A stretch of DNA of 64,000 nucleotides from contig OZ005603.1 in NCBI GenBank assembly GCA_963930655.1, forward strand, positions 22,520,201 through 22,584,200, in the 5' to 3' direction. How positions within the stretch are numbered: position 1 is the first letter of the stretch; the number at the start of each line of letters is the position of its first letter. The notes under the pieces were generated by a model. It was not told the origin of the DNA. It searched no databases and saw only the letters and a list, made by a program, of their open reading frames with translations. Positions 1-11,421 of this stretch are shown here, piece by piece. The translations under genes and the position numbers were made by a program. This DNA comes from Myrica gale (taxonomy: Eukaryota > Streptophyta > Magnoliopsida > Fagales > Myricaceae).

Positions 1-175
1 GTTGTTACGTGTCAATCACTTGACAGAAAACGTCCTTTTAACACCAAAACTTGGTCAAAAAGTGTATTGAAACATGACACGTACTTTATCGTGGTGAGTC
101 GTAACGAGTTCAAGCGTAGGGGTATTTGAGATTGAGGTGTAGGTTGGTGAGGGAAAAATGTAATTAAACGTTATT
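1..175. repeat. MULE-like terminal region (left edge)
   Basis: This stretch is a diverged direct repeat of about 25370-25545. Both contain, in the same order, a run like 'aacgccaaaacttg', 'gggacacgta', 'gtaacaagttcgag', 'ggggagt' and a closing 'gaaa-tgtaattaa'. The closing phrase (complement 'TTAATTACAATTTCCCCC') resembles the outer end of plant Mutator-like terminal inverted repeats. The element body would lie left of the window. No internal coding or target duplication can be checked here. Confidence 0.45.
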
Positions 176-720
176 TTTTGTAATAAATTATATTAAAATA
201 TTCTAATTTAATACAAAATCTCAAAATTATCTTTAAAATATCATTAAATAATATTTAATTGGGAAGGGGTACTACACTAAGTCTTGGAACAAGTGGATCA
301 ACTTATTTGTAGGAAGTGCTAGAATAAAAACCAAGTGGTCGTAACGGACGGAGCCAGTAAACGGAGTGCAGTGTTGTTCACGGATTGGATTAGATTTGAT
401 CGCACTCTGCTATTGACGCAGACACACTGCCGAATCATGTAAATCTGTGTCAATTAGGGAATGTTTGCAAAGAAAGATTTTGTAGAATTTTTTAAGTTTT
501 AAACATTTTTAGATGCAAATATAAATTTTTGTCTCGAATTTTTTAACATTTTCAATTTCCACAACAAATAAGGGGCACAAATTAATTTTATCTCTTTCTA
601 TTTTAATTCCAAAATTAAAAAATAATAATAATCTCCAAAATATTCTATATATGTGATCTCTGATCTCTTCATCATATCATTTTTTTCCATTACTATAAAC
701 ATACAAAATTTACATAAATC
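176..720. other. AT-rich intergenic sequence
   Basis: No coding potential, RNA gene or clear repeat boundary is visible. A stretch near 470-560 ('ggaatgtttgcaaagaaag') resembles the outer arm of small MITEs such as the one at 32155, but no partner arm was found. Confidence 0.5.
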
Positions 721-877
721 TTGTGTTTCTTCACTTTTTCACCAACACCCATAAAACACCCAAATTTTCCAACATCTCTCATACATAGAAATTTTCACTT
801 CTTTTTCAACAAAATCCAATACAACTCTAGAAATTTTTTTACGGCCAGTTGGAGCATCGTTTTCTATATCATCTGTT

Positions 878-1149
878 GTGCTGGCTCAGAGATTAGACGA
901 GACTAGATTAGAGATAGAGGAGATGAGGGCTAGAAAGAATGAATATGTTGAGCTACCTTTTTGGCATGCAAAAATAAAGAAGACGATCCGAGTGCAGCAG
1001 AAGCAAATGGAGGTGCAGCACCGGGAACAACATCTGGAGCACGAACAGAGGCCGCATCGAATGCAAAAAAAAAAAAAAAGCATGACCATATGATGGATAA
1101 CATAAGGCAATTCACAACAAATTTCACGCACAAATGGAGATTTAGGTAA
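878..1149 (+). other. Overlapping small ORFs, unidentified
   Basis: Two overlapping frames are open. One encodes a charged, Gln/Glu/His-rich stretch (ending at 1093). The other (961-1149) encodes an Ala/Gly-rich stretch followed by a lysine run. The lysine run comes from a poly-A tract near 1064-1078. Neither frame shows a domain I recognise. The general look (charged helix, then KKKKK) resembles tails of plant MYB/SANT or transposon accessory proteins, but this is only an impression. The region may equally be a decayed transposon piece. No intron or promoter signals were identified. Confidence 0.2.
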
Positions 1150-1439
1150 ATTGACTATTTCAGACTTGATTTAGATTATATAATTTATTTATTATTATGA
1201 AGATTAAATATTTGTACACAATTGTTAATTTTGTATCTTATAATTAATATAATGTTTTGAGTATCACGTGTAATTTATTTTTAACTGCATAATTAAATAA
1301 ATTCACAGATATTAATATAAATAAAATACTGTCCGAATGCATCTACACCTGTATGAACGATCGCCATTGGTAATCTGTGCGCACGCCCTCAACACTGTGA
1401 GCACGTCATATACGTGAATGGTGTGTGCACGTTTATTCT

Positions 1440-1749
1440 AGTTCTCACGCATGTATTTAATAAATGTCCGCTCGTAATTTAACGCCATGCAAACGAAATT
1501 TTCGGTGATAGATTTTTGATTCGTCAGAAAACGAGTATCCATGCTAACATGCTTTTTAATGCGTGCATACGGATATTCAATGAGGAACCACAAGTTTGTT
1601 ACCTGGTACATAACGTTCGCACATGTTAGGCGAAGGAAGAAAGAGCACTATTCCGTCCAGATAACCTTTATCTGGACGTTTATCTATTCCGTCCAGATAA
1701 CCTTTCGTGACGAATTTTATTGTCACCTAAGATCAAGTATCTTGTATTG
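1440..1749. mobile_element. CACTA-like 3' terminus (one-ended)
   Basis: The segment ends in 'gtcacctaagatcaagtatcttgtattg', closely matching the right end of the complete CACTA element at 7317-7344. Upstream are two copies of 'attccgtccagataacc' (about 1650 and 1687) with an inverted 'tatctggacg', typical of subterminal transposase-binding repeats. No matching left end (CACTACAAG) was found upstream, so this is a truncated or very diverged copy. The left coordinate is approximate. Confidence 0.45.
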
Positions 1750-2268
1750 CACAATCGAAAAAAGTTTTTAATTTTGTGAATATGGTTGGGCTTTCAGCAT
1801 TTAGGCCTCGGACATGACCTATTGTAGGATTAGCCCACTGAGACCCATTTCCCCAATATAGATTCTGCGTTTGGGGCGCATGGGTTGATCCATCCCGACC
1901 CATTTTGGACTGGGTTTCGCCCGTTTGAATCACCTATATTAATTAAAATATTATTCTAATACTGATTTATTTAAGCAAAGGAATTAGTAATTATACCAAA
2001 AATCATAGCTTCTTTCTTGGAGATATTTTTTTACGGTTAATTGCAATTTTTTTTCCACAAACTACATCACTAATCCCAAAAATTCTCTAAATTATAACTC
2101 ATTCCAACTCATCTCATAATTTACGACAACTGTTAGGATCCCGTTTTGAACCTAATTTTCCCGTTATCGCTCACGTTTTCTATCACATGAGCAACACGTC
2201 ACCCATCCGTAAACAACATACGAAACTGTCCCTGAATGCATTCTAGGAAAAAATATCCGCTTCTGCCA
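1750..2268. other. Intergenic, nothing identified
   Basis: No convincing ORF, RNA gene or repeat structure is seen. A minus-strand open frame at 1733-1933 lacks recognisable features. Confidence 0.4.
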
Positions 2269-2530
2269 ATGGCAGGGGAAGAATCTGATAGCAATGAAGC
2301 TACCTCCAACCATGTCGCAATGATCTTTGGAGTCACAGGCTCGTAGGGAAGGAGCTCGGAAGAAGGCTAAATTTGAGATCCAATTGGAAGGTTCATCATG
2401 GTATTGCTCGAAATCCTGAAATCGGGCCTATAAAGGATCCGAACTTTCATTTTCATTTCATGTGATTTTTGCTGAACCCGTTGGAAACCCAAGAGAGACT
2501 CTCTTCTTTACAAGATGTGAGTCATATCTT
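2269..2530 (+). pseudogene. PRISE/VEP1 (progesterone 5-beta-reductase/iridoid synthase family) fragment
   Basis: From the ATG at 2269 the frame reads an acidic N-terminus, then '[11 protein letters not shown]'. A one-base deletion near 2341 follows. In the next frames come the equivalents of 'VGKEL', '[12 protein letters not shown]', '[10 protein letters not shown]', 'LLNPLETQE' and 'SLQDVSHI'. This order (GxxGxxG Rossmann loop, WKVYGxAR, then DLL-xx-ET) is that of the short-chain dehydrogenase-like PRISE enones reductases, which reduce activated C=C bonds using NADPH. Only about the first quarter of the usual ~390-residue protein is present. At least two frameshifts and an in-frame stop show it is a dead fragment. 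The family assignment is from motif memory. Confidence 0.65.
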
Positions 2531-2772
2531 CTGAAAGAGCTAACCCATGCCTAGTAGGCAGAGAAAAACAGACCTAGGAAAAGATAAGGGTTCAAACAAA
2601 AAGAGAAAGTTGGTTTAGAAGCAAGCCTGGAAAGAAAAGGAAAAGAAATCGTAATTGGAAATCTGGTAGCAGCTAACTTTCTTTGATGGTCCATGTAGGC
2701 TTGGGTTTTTCATTCGGGCCTCTCTTGGGGCACCCTCAATGTTGAATTGAGATCTCATTAGTCCGAAGCTGG

Positions 2773-2817
2773 CATCTAAACACGAGGGTTGCACTCGGGA
2801 CTTAACCCAACACCTTT
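2773..2817 (-). pseudogene. Organellar-type 16S rRNA fragment
   Basis: Read on the minus strand this is nearly the conserved small-subunit rRNA stretch 'GGTGTTGGGTTAAGTCCCG...', followed by 'GCAACCCTCGTGTTTAG'. About five bases of the canonical 'CAACGAGCG' part are missing. This suggests a short nuclear insertion of plastid or mitochondrial DNA. The match is confined to about 45 bases and the flanks do not continue the rRNA. Confidence 0.5.
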
Positions 2818-2844
2818 CATACTGAATCGGTAAATGCTGACAGG

Positions 2845-3069
2845 GTGCTGAGTTTGCTGTTGGGTTCAGGTACAAAGGGAGATCAGAGCCAGGTGGTTGT
2901 GGCTGCTGTTGATGGGGCTCAAGAAGAAGTTTTGGTATCTTTGCAGAATGTTGTAGCTCTGACTCATGCTGGTTTCCCCATATCAGCTACAATTACTGAG
3001 AATCCTAACATTTATATACATCTAAAAAAATATAAAAGCAATACAGACCAAGTCACACGATGTGGGTGA
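2845..3069 (+). other. Open frame of 74 codons, unidentified
   Basis: The frame reads with good coding-like composition for about 50 residues (Gln/Val/Ala-rich, '...VVVAAVDGAQEEVLVSLQNVV...') and then becomes low-complexity and AT-rich. I do not recognise it. It lies between the rRNA fragment and the 3' end of the bHLH gene and could be another captured gene scrap. Confidence 0.2.
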
Positions 3070-3175
3070 GATTTACAACATTAATTATTCCCTCATTTCC
3101 TTTTCTTTCTATTATCTATATCTACACAAATGATACGAAATCACTGACATCATCGCATCCAGCTAGCTAATTCTT

Positions 3176-4459
3176 TCATAAGGATGAACTTGAGGTGTCA
3201 AAGAAAGAGGTTCTTTGCCTTTTGCTTGGTAGCGTAATTCGTGGTGAGTATTCTGGTAAGGCCGAAGTTTTATGTAGTACAGAAGTCAGAGCCTGGTGAA
3301 CACGATTTTCAAGACCTTGGCATTCCTTCAAGTTAATGCTTTCATCTTTGTTGCAGGTGAAAATGAACGCATTCTTCACTCGGCTTCCCAAGGATGATAT
3401 TTCCACCTTTACCATCTCAAGTCGAAGAGAATCAATAGCCTGTCTAAGATCGGAGAAAAGCTGGGGTCGATAATCACAGCAGACAGAGGCCCTGTAAGAC
3501 ATCGTTCCTTCTTCTGCTTCATCATTACTCGGTTCAACTCTCACTTCGTCTGCATCCATTGGAATGAGAAAACCATGGCTTGCTTCGACTACTGCATTCT
3601 TCTTCAATTCTTTTATTTGGCTTATTACCTCTGCAAGCAATGTGGCTTTGTCCATCTATGAGTAGCAGTTGAACCACTGGGTTAGAGCCTAATTGAAGTA
3701 AATATATACCATCATCACTATTTCTTTTCTTTCCTTTAATTTCTTTTTTTCTCCACTCGTAGAACAAGAAAAAAAAAAACAACTCAAGGTGTATAGTATT
3801 ACGAAACAGAAATGGGCACGAAGACGAGAGCAAAAGTCACAACATATTTATGATCGATCTTCTTTTTCTTACTAGTTCTCGCCACGATATTGACTAGGCA
3901 TAGCTAATAAACACTAGGAAGCTAGTTAAGCACCACACCAAATTCATTTAAATGTTTCCTTTTCTACTCAAGCGCTCAAAAAATTTTAGAGGTTCACCAA
4001 TTTATACGAATATCCAAACCAATTATCCAGAAGAACAACCTAGTAAACCAGTGAAGAAAATGAATTGAATAGTGGCGTATATATGGTACAAGTGTTAGCA
4101 ACTAGTAATGACCAACGTCATAATAGTACCTTCTCAGTGCAGGGCACCAACCCACGAAGAGTGGCTAGATGATCATTGATTCTCTCTCTTCTCCTCCTCT
4201 CTGCCTCACTGTGGCTCTTCAATGCTGCCAAGGCCTTTCCCTCCGAGACCCCTTTCTTCCCAGATCTTGCCGGAGCCTCGACAAGCTCTCCCCTTTCACT
4301 ATCCAAAACCAACGAGTGAGATAGCGCTGATTCACCTACCCCGTTAAGCCCTCCTACACTATGCGAAAACTGGTCGAACGGGGTCTCAAAATCAAACGGG
4401 AATGAAGGATTCAGGCTATAAGCATATAAAGGGTTTGAGGTATAAGGGTAAGAAGCCAT
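3176..4459 (-). CDS. bHLH transcription factor, TMO5/bHLH30-like (two exons)
   Basis: Exon 1 is 4459-4130 (110 codons) and exon 2 is 3655-3176 (159 codons plus stop), giving 269 residues. The 474-bp intron has a GT donor at 4129-4128 and an AG acceptor at 3657-3656, both at codon boundaries. Residues 80-130 form the bHLH: 'SHSEAERRRRERIN' holds His83, Glu87 and Arg91 of the H-E-R trio that reads E-box/G-box DNA, then helix 1, 'LVPCTEKMDKA' across the splice, and helix 2. About residues 164-210 look like the ACT-type dimerisation fold common in this subgroup. The C-terminus 'LPSKRQR' plus a Ser tail is also typical. In Arabidopsis the group (bHLH32/TMO5, bHLH30, 106, 107) dimerises with LHW to drive vascular divisions. 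The start is the first ATG after a TATA box ~325 bp upstream. The ORF is intact, so it is probably functional. Subgroup placement is inferred; bHLH identity is clear. Confidence 0.9.
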
Positions 4460-4784
4460 TAATTTCTGTCAAATATTTGAAAATTATGAACCGATGCTTG
4501 AAGGTAGTATACCGGGTGGGCGAGCAGTTGGAGAGAACCAGAAAAAGAGCTTTACTCTTTGTGGACAAGTAAAGATGCTCAGAGTGGTCTAGGTAACGGT
4601 GGTAGTGGTTGTCGTCGTTCTTGTTATAGGATGGGTCATATCTCCCATTATGCTAAAGAGCATGATTAGCGGTGTTTGTGAAGGAGAAGATCAGTGAGAA
4701 AACATCATCAAATTTTTTCTTCTTTGTGGCATTGAGCTGGAGCATTTTGAGATAAGAAGGGTGCAAGGTTTTGGGTAACTGAGA

Positions 4785-4792
4785 ATTTATAG
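4785..4792 (-). promoter_or_regulatory. Candidate TATA box of the bHLH gene
   Basis: On the minus strand this reads CTATAAAT. It lies about 325 bases before the start codon, predicting a transcription start near 4755 and a ~300-base 5'UTR. Position and sequence fit a plant core promoter, but this is inferred. Confidence 0.5.
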
Positions 4793-4799
4793 GGAGAGA

Positions 4800-5741
4800 A
4801 TTAATTGGTGCTACAAATTTAACTGGGATTTTGATGCATGCCGATCGAAGAAAAGAGGTGGGAAATTAGAGAGAGGCCTCGTTGACGCAGAGTTTCGCCG
4901 AGGAAGTTAGAAGGAAAATGGTTAGCGACAATGATTAATTGGCAATGAGGGAGGCACTAAGTTGTAGCACAAAGCATCACTATCTGTATTAATTAATAGC
5001 ACCACTTTGATAATATTATATGCGATTCAATAAAAAACAATGCACTAAAAATTGGGTTCTGCACGTCGTTATTACGTACGTCAAAGCTGTGATTCAAAAT
5101 TGCATGAAAATCACAATGTTTTTTTGTTGGCAGATTATATAAAAGACACAGCTCGTCTTGAAATACGAATTAAATACTTATTTTATATATTCCTTTTGAA
5201 ACACTAGTATACCAGAAGTTAAATTAAAACAAATCATATTAGAAAAATTCGCTAATAGAACATATATTTTATTTGCTAAGGTTCTATTTATTTTTCTATA
5301 TATAAACCAATCGATTCAGTCATAAAACCCCTAGTTTAATTTGCAAAAGTCACCAATAGAATATCCACCGATGCTCATCATGAACATTCGCGGAAAAGAT
5401 ATATTATACAAGGGTGGGTCTTCATATACAATAATCACAGTTTAAAGAAGGGGCGGATTCAAACAATAATCAATTCAATAGTATATATAAGGACTAAAAA
5501 AACAGCTTTAGAGTACTCTGGAGTCTACACACAACCACACATATATATATATATTAATGTCGTTATATATACGTTGCAGGGGAAGAATATATATGCGAAC
5601 CCATCATGACATAATTTTATTCTATGAACTGATCATAACATAAAATTGAAATTCTTTTATCCAAATGGTAGAATATTAATCCTAATATATAGAAGGTTAT
5701 ATTTGGAATATATCATTTGGCCATATATATAACGATAAACA
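4800..5741. other. Promoter-proximal and intergenic AT-rich DNA
   Basis: This is upstream sequence of the bHLH gene with no open frame of interest. A (TA)n tract near 5540-5555 is the only clear simple repeat. No specific regulatory site beyond the TATA box can be argued. Confidence 0.4.
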
Positions 5742-7344
5742 CACAACAAGAAATTTCACTTTTAGTGACAATATTTTGGGTGGCAAAGTGAAATTCGTCT
5801 CTAAAAGTAACTTTTCTATGAAGAAAAGAACAAATTCATCACTGAAAGCAAGGAATTCCTGATAAAACTGTCTGACGTCCACCAAATGCGTTGGCACATT
5901 TTAGTTGGGTGTCAAACTTAAATTTCGTCTCCAAAGAGTAACAAACATCATCCATCACCAAAATAAAAACTGTTAGCACGTTAAAACTATGCGTTCGTAC
6001 GTTTAAACTTAGTGACAATCTTAACTCTTGTCACCAAAACAATCAGTTCGCACGTTGAAATAACGTTTGGACATCCAAGGCTGATTAAACTCTTCGGGTT
6101 CGCATCCCCTCCAAATTATCTCTCCTTAGCTTTCATTCTCACTATCTCTTATCGCTCTTGATTACCTCTCCTCTACCGCTTATCTCTCTCATGCCTCCTC
6201 TGATCTCTCGCTCTTTCTCATACCCCCACTGCCACTCTCAGCTCCTCTTTCTGCTTCTCGTCGGCGGCGTCATGCATAGTTTTCCAATATGTTGAGCCTC
6301 GCTCTTCCATTATTTCGGCCTACACTCTCCACGAACAATGATACTGCTTTCTTCTCTTTCACTTCACCAATTCTCACTTTGTGCTTATTTTTTATAATTT
6401 AATTCTTCATTTTACTATATTTCAATTTGTGTTTTGTTAGGGTTTTGACCTGGCCAATAATTTAGGAATTTTGCTACAATGGTTCGATTTCTCAATGAAT
6501 TCAACCCACCACGATTTCGTCTAACTACTTTAGCTAGTTGAGAAGCTACGTGACTAGGAGAGCCCTTATAGTCTCAATGTCTTCCGCTTCGTCTTCCAAT
6601 CGTCTTGAATACTTCAGCCAGTTGAGAAGTTATAGGACGAGGAGAGCCCTTATAGTCTCAATGTCTTCCGCTTCGTTTTCCAATCGTCTTGAAATATGTG
6701 TCAAAGCTTCCACCACTACTCCCAGCAAGCTCGACGACTGTAATAAATCTCTATCTCTCCTTTGTTTTATTCCGTTTGGTTACAAAGGAAATGCCAGAAA
6801 GAAAAAAAATAAAGAATCTGATTGGGCATCTCAAAAACCATTTGTTTCGTTGTTGATAAAGTAAATAAGATGTTTCATTGTATTGATAATCATTACAGAG
6901 TAATATGAATTATATTTAGATTTCCTTAAGGTTGCATTTGGTTTTGAGCATTTGAAATCCATTGTGTGCACTACTAGATTGACGCCTTTGGGAGAATTGA
7001 TATCTTTATTCAATAGACATATGCCCGAGTGTTTGTCACTAAAGATTGAAAACAAAGAATCTTGTCACTAAAGATTGAAATCAAAGAATATCCGTTCGAA
7101 CGGAGTATAAGCCTTTCGAATGGTTTTTTTGTGATGAAATTTCAAATTTTGTCAGAAAAGATCGAAACCCGTTCGAACGGGTTATATGTCGTTCGGACGG
7201 TTTTACGTGACGAATCACATATTTTGTAACCCAAACTCTTGCCTGACAAGCTTACCGTGACGAATTGAGTGATGAATAGATTTTGTCAGCCAAAACATTT
7301 GGTGACAAATTTTTTTGTCACCTAAAGCTCAATTTCTTGTAGTG
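5742..7344. mobile_element. Non-autonomous CACTA (En/Spm) element
   Basis: The left end reads CACAACAAGAAAT and the right end, complemented, reads CACTACAAGAAAT, the hallmark CACTA terminus. A 3-bp target duplication ACA flanks it (5739-5741 and 7345-7347). The 1603-bp interior has no transposase. It has subterminal repeats such as 'gtgacaa'/'tgtcac' and two perfect palindromes, CCGTTCGAACGG at 7092-7103 and CCCGTTCGAACGGG at 7168-7181, which may be transposase-binding sites. A pyrimidine-rich stretch at about 6110-6370 and an 84-bp tandem duplication (6537-6704) carrying an open frame may be captured host sequence. Confidence 0.85.
6537..6704 (+). repeat. 84-bp tandem duplication inside CACTA element
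   Basis: Two units, 6537-6620 and 6621-6704, share 'gagagcccttatagtctcaa' and 'gtcttccgcttcg'. They lie in an open frame (6538-6864) that encodes 'RRALIVSMSSAS' twice. No protein family is recognised. The duplication keeps frame because 84 is divisible by 3. Confidence 0.75.
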
Positions 7345-7347
7345 ACA

Positions 7348-9579
7348 TTAGGATGTTGAATCTAAAGAAACTCTTTGCAATAATGTTATTAGAAGGCGTT
7401 TTACCAATTCTCAAAGAAAATAAATAATGTTTTTTCTTTGCATGAACAACTCCAATGTAGCACTTACGCTGTGATATTGTTGAATTCCTCTAATTTGAAG
7501 TTCTTTTATCATTGAATTTTTCTAAAAAAGGACTAGACTAATAGTATTTTATTACAAAAGCTTTCTTTGACTTGTGCCGGCCTAGATGAGATGCTCCCCA
7601 ACATGCCATCTTCCTTTGTGTTTTGGATGGAAAAATGATTCTAAGTCAACCTTTTCCCCTTCCCCCAATTAACCAAGAAAAAAAATTAAAACCCTCGATT
7701 TTTCTAATGCTTGAAAATAAATATGCCATTGTGTTACCCTAGTATATTGCCCTATCACATTGTAAAGATATATAGCTATACATGTAATCCATAAATTTCA
7801 GTATACTTTTAAAACTATCCAAGCTAGCTTCTGTACAGCTCTTTTATAAGAATCCTGAATTTTATAAGGATCTACAAAGACCCACTTGTATGATATTGGT
7901 GAAGGAAATTATGTGTTCTTTGAACCAAGTGCAATGATCCTCTTTTTTTATGACTTCATTAATATTGTTTTATAATTCGGGGAAAAGGGACATATACAAA
8001 TACAACTACATAGGTTTTCGCATTCATTAATGAAAGATATTTAAATTAATTTATAAATGCTTTGGTCCCCATGGTTTATCCCCACGCTCACATGCATGAA
8101 CAGCATTTAAATATTAGTCATTTATCTGTAAGTAAGAGAACATATATACTATTTATTCTAACAGAACATTGAAATTACAAAAATATTATAATCTAAAATA
8201 TAATATTATACTTTTAATTATTTGGACATTCACTCATAATGATATTTTTTTAAAATCTATATAAATCATCATGATAGCATGGGTACACAAGAACTTGTCG
8301 AATTTTCTATGCAATATCTACTTGTACTACATTCTTCCCATTTTCTTCCATCACATGATCCATGATGATCGACCATGCATTCTTCCATGCATTGTTGCTC
8401 ACTATATTCGTTTCCTGTTTCTTGGATTTTTTTTCAGATATTATAATATTTCCGAAATTTGTTTTGAATATTTCTACAAACCAAAAAGAAATATATATAT
8501 ATAACTTCAATTTTGATGGGGGAAACACAACCTTGTGAACTTTTAAAGTTCTCTACTAAAATTAAACTTTTGGTTTTATTTATGGCCATGTACGTTTCTT
8601 AATGTTCTTGATTTTCTATATTTTATCTTCTTGTTTTCCTTTAAGGTCTGTTTCCCAACATCGGAAAGCAATTAGTCTTAATGGAATGCTGAGAAAGCTT
8701 GTCGACCACTTTAAGAATCAAATTAGGTAAGACAACCCCCATCCAATATGGCTAGGAGCACTTAATCAATCTTGTGGCGTGAATTGGGCATGAGCTTTCT
8801 AAACTAAATTATGCTTATTTGGGATTTGTATCTCTCAATTAGTAGTACTGGCTAATACATCTGGTTAAGTTAAATGAACTCAGATCTACATTGAACCTAA
8901 CTTCAGTGCATAGATAAAGACCCATTCATTTTTGACTGTTCATTAGGGGACATTAGTCCACAAAATCGGGTCACACTAATTAAAAAGGATTAATTTGGAA
9001 GTACTTAGGCCAAGAGACAGAAACAGTTGGAGGAGAATAGGACCAATAGTTTTCTACCTAAACGACTTCCCATCGACAGAATATTCCAACCGTTAATTGA
9101 ACCACGAGAGAAAAACAAAATTTTGCTTCTACATATATATATATATATATATATACGAGCCAAAGATTTATGTGTATCTGAAGAATTTGTTTTTTTATAG
9201 GCGGGCTATGGTGGCCGGCTTTGCTTTGTCACTATCTCTAGCATTCTCTGTATTCAGACAACTTTGCTATATATTATTAAATCAACAACATTTTTTTTTA
9301 TCTTGTATTATGCTTTTTTTTATATTCAACCTTTGGAAGAAGAACAGTACTATTAGTTTAGAATTAATAGAAAAATGTCTGCTTCGACCTCAGTACTCAC
9401 CTAACTTTTAATCAACTTATTAAAACCATGTACTGGTGTTCTCTAATGTCACATAATTTTATGGGAAAGGGGAATGTACGACAAAGTACCCACACACCAC
9501 CTTCTAAAAAGGACTAGTTCTTCAAAGAGTGACAGTCTTAAATTTAAGGCTTTGTTACTGCTACAATCAATGTGATATT
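7348..9579. other. AT-rich intergenic DNA with TA microsatellite
   Basis: No gene is supported. A (TA)n microsatellite lies at about 9131-9156. The short open frames at 8271-8528 and 9097-9411 are AT-driven and encode hydrophobic low-complexity peptides with no recognisable domain. Confidence 0.5.
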
Positions 9580-9599
9580 GACTTTTAACAAATCAGTTC

Positions 9600-9815
9600 A
9601 TGTGGTACAACTTTCAACATGTCCGTTCATATGGTCCATTTTTTCAGACATATGAGCCATTCTATCCACTAAAAATTAACCAACTAACGAAAGACCGATA
9701 TGGGATCAGGGTCGGTTGGGTTGGATAGACTATCTCGAATTTCGCAAATTAGTGGGCTAACTTTTGGTGGACGGGAAGACCTATATGTCTGAAAAATGAA
9801 CCACAAGGACCGATG
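9600..9815. repeat. Inverted-repeat MITE
   Basis: The left arm (about 9620-9680, 'ggtccattttttcagacatatgag') is repeated in inverse at about 9762-9812 ('acctatatgtctgaaaaatgaacc'). The arms are separated by about 80 bases. The layout is that of a small non-coding MITE, but boundaries and target duplication are not resolved. Confidence 0.5.
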
Positions 9816-9969
9816 ATAAAGTGTTTAATATGCTTGATTAGGTGGCTTAAGTGAACTAATTGTTTAACTAAAAAAGAATTAAGCTCTTAATTAAGCACCA
9901 TATTTTAGTACTTGAGCTAAGTTTATAACAGTTGATGTTTTACACTTAAAATAAATGATTTATGCTGCT

Positions 9970-11416
9970 GTTGTAACAAGAGAATCCTCACATGCTTCAA
10001 TGTTTTTCCTAGTTTCGCTCAAGCGGTTGTCGAGCGCCGGTCGAGCGTGCTGAATCTGTATGAAATTCTCGAAGGGCGATTGAGCACGGGTAGAGCACTA
10101 GTCGAGCGTGACGAGTCTGTCTAAAATTCTCCAAGGGCGCTCGAGCACGAGTCGAGCGCTGGTCGAGCATGACGAGTATGTTTGAAAGTTTCCAAGGACG
10201 CTCGCGTGTGTCGAACACGAGCTCATTTTATATTGGCTTCTTTACTCAGGACATTTTCGGAAGTCACTTGGGCATTATTAAGCCTAGCTGGAGGAAAGGA
10301 TTCGAGTAATGAAAAATCTAAACAGAAAGCGGTTACGAAACGAGGGGACCAAGGGCATCAACAAAGAAATGGGAGATTGAGAATTCTGGAAGGAAGGGAA
10401 TCTCGGGCACATATTGGGCAGCTGGAATTTTGGAGGAGTTTCTCTTGTTGAAAAGCCCGCAGAAAGGAGGGAAAAAGGGGTAATTCATTTTTTTCATTGT
10501 AAGTTTTCTTCTCGTTTTGGTTGAGAGCTTTTGGCTCTCATTTTGGACTTTTTGGAAGATGGCTGTAGGCTTTTTGGGGTTGGAACCTAAGGGAGACTTA
10601 GGGAAAATTCTTTCTCCTTTGCCCAAGCCGAAGACCATATGATTTCTAGTTTTCCAATTGCATCTTAATTTTCTTTAATGCATATCTTTAATTCTGTGAT
10701 GTTTTTAGCAGTGCTTGATTTAGATATGTTAGGCTAGATTTTAAGCTTGAGATTCAAGGAGTAACACGCAACTGATTTGGGTTGGATTTCCTCTTTTCCA
10801 TTGAGCTTCAACATTTAATTTGTTGGATTGTATTTCATTTTACTTGTAGAAAGGATTGAAGTTCCTTGTTAGAATTTTTTATCAGTTGTAGGCGTAAAGG
10901 CACAATTGATGCTTGAATTAGTAACAAGACCGATGGTTTTCTTTCATTGTCTTAATTTGCTATACAATCTAATGAGTATTATAGATAATATTAAAAACTG
11001 TGGGCTGATTGTTTTATTAACCGATCGTAATCTCTTGGAATGAGAAAATGATTTGTAGAAGAGAAAATTAGAGGTAAATCCATTATTAAATCAGTTATGG
11101 GAGAAACTTGCATCTCAAGTGTTTGTTTCATTGTCTCTTAGATCGTTTCTCTATTTTTCTGCACTTTACCTTTAGGATATTTTGCAACTGTTTTCTTATT
11201 TGCATTGTTATTTGCTTGTCTTAAATTTCCTTTCCATTGTGAATCATAAACCTCAAAAGTCAGCTCTGATGTTTTCTCTTTTTGTCTGTAAATAGTTTAC
11301 ATAAAATAACCAATGCTTGCATTAACTTCGTTGTCCCTGTGAATTCGATCTTGGGATTTACCCTTGTATTACTTTGATAACTTCTACACTTGGATGTATT
11401 CTCAGAAGTTGATCAA
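9970..11416 (+). repeat. Probable 5' LTR of Athila-type Ty3/gypsy element
   Basis: The region directly before the primer-binding site at 11422 should be the 5' LTR. The 3' end is placed near 'gttgatca' (11416). The 5' end is uncertain because the partner 3' LTR is missing; a TG start near 9970 is a guess from the change of composition and the usual 1.3-1.8 kb size. It contains a 61-bp tandem array at 10040-10222. Confidence 0.5.
10040..10222 (+). repeat. Three-copy 61-bp tandem repeat in the LTR
   Basis: Units start at 10040, 10101 and 10162, each beginning 'gtcgagc(g/a)tg'. Each carries 'cga(g)tctgt', 'aaa(a)ttctc(g/c)aagg' and GAGC-rich motifs. Unit spacing is exactly 61 in both steps. The array is more GC-rich than its surroundings. 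Confidence 0.75.
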
Positions 11417-11421
11417 GTTTT

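Noticed and set aside
9097-9411. 104-codon open frame over the TA microsatellite
   Set aside because: Opens with a Tyr-Ile dipeptide run from (TA)n and is otherwise AT-driven, with no homology visible.
10040-10222. Regularly spaced repeats as a CRISPR-like array
   Set aside because: The units are contiguous tandem repeats without unique spacers, in a plant retrotransposon LTR.
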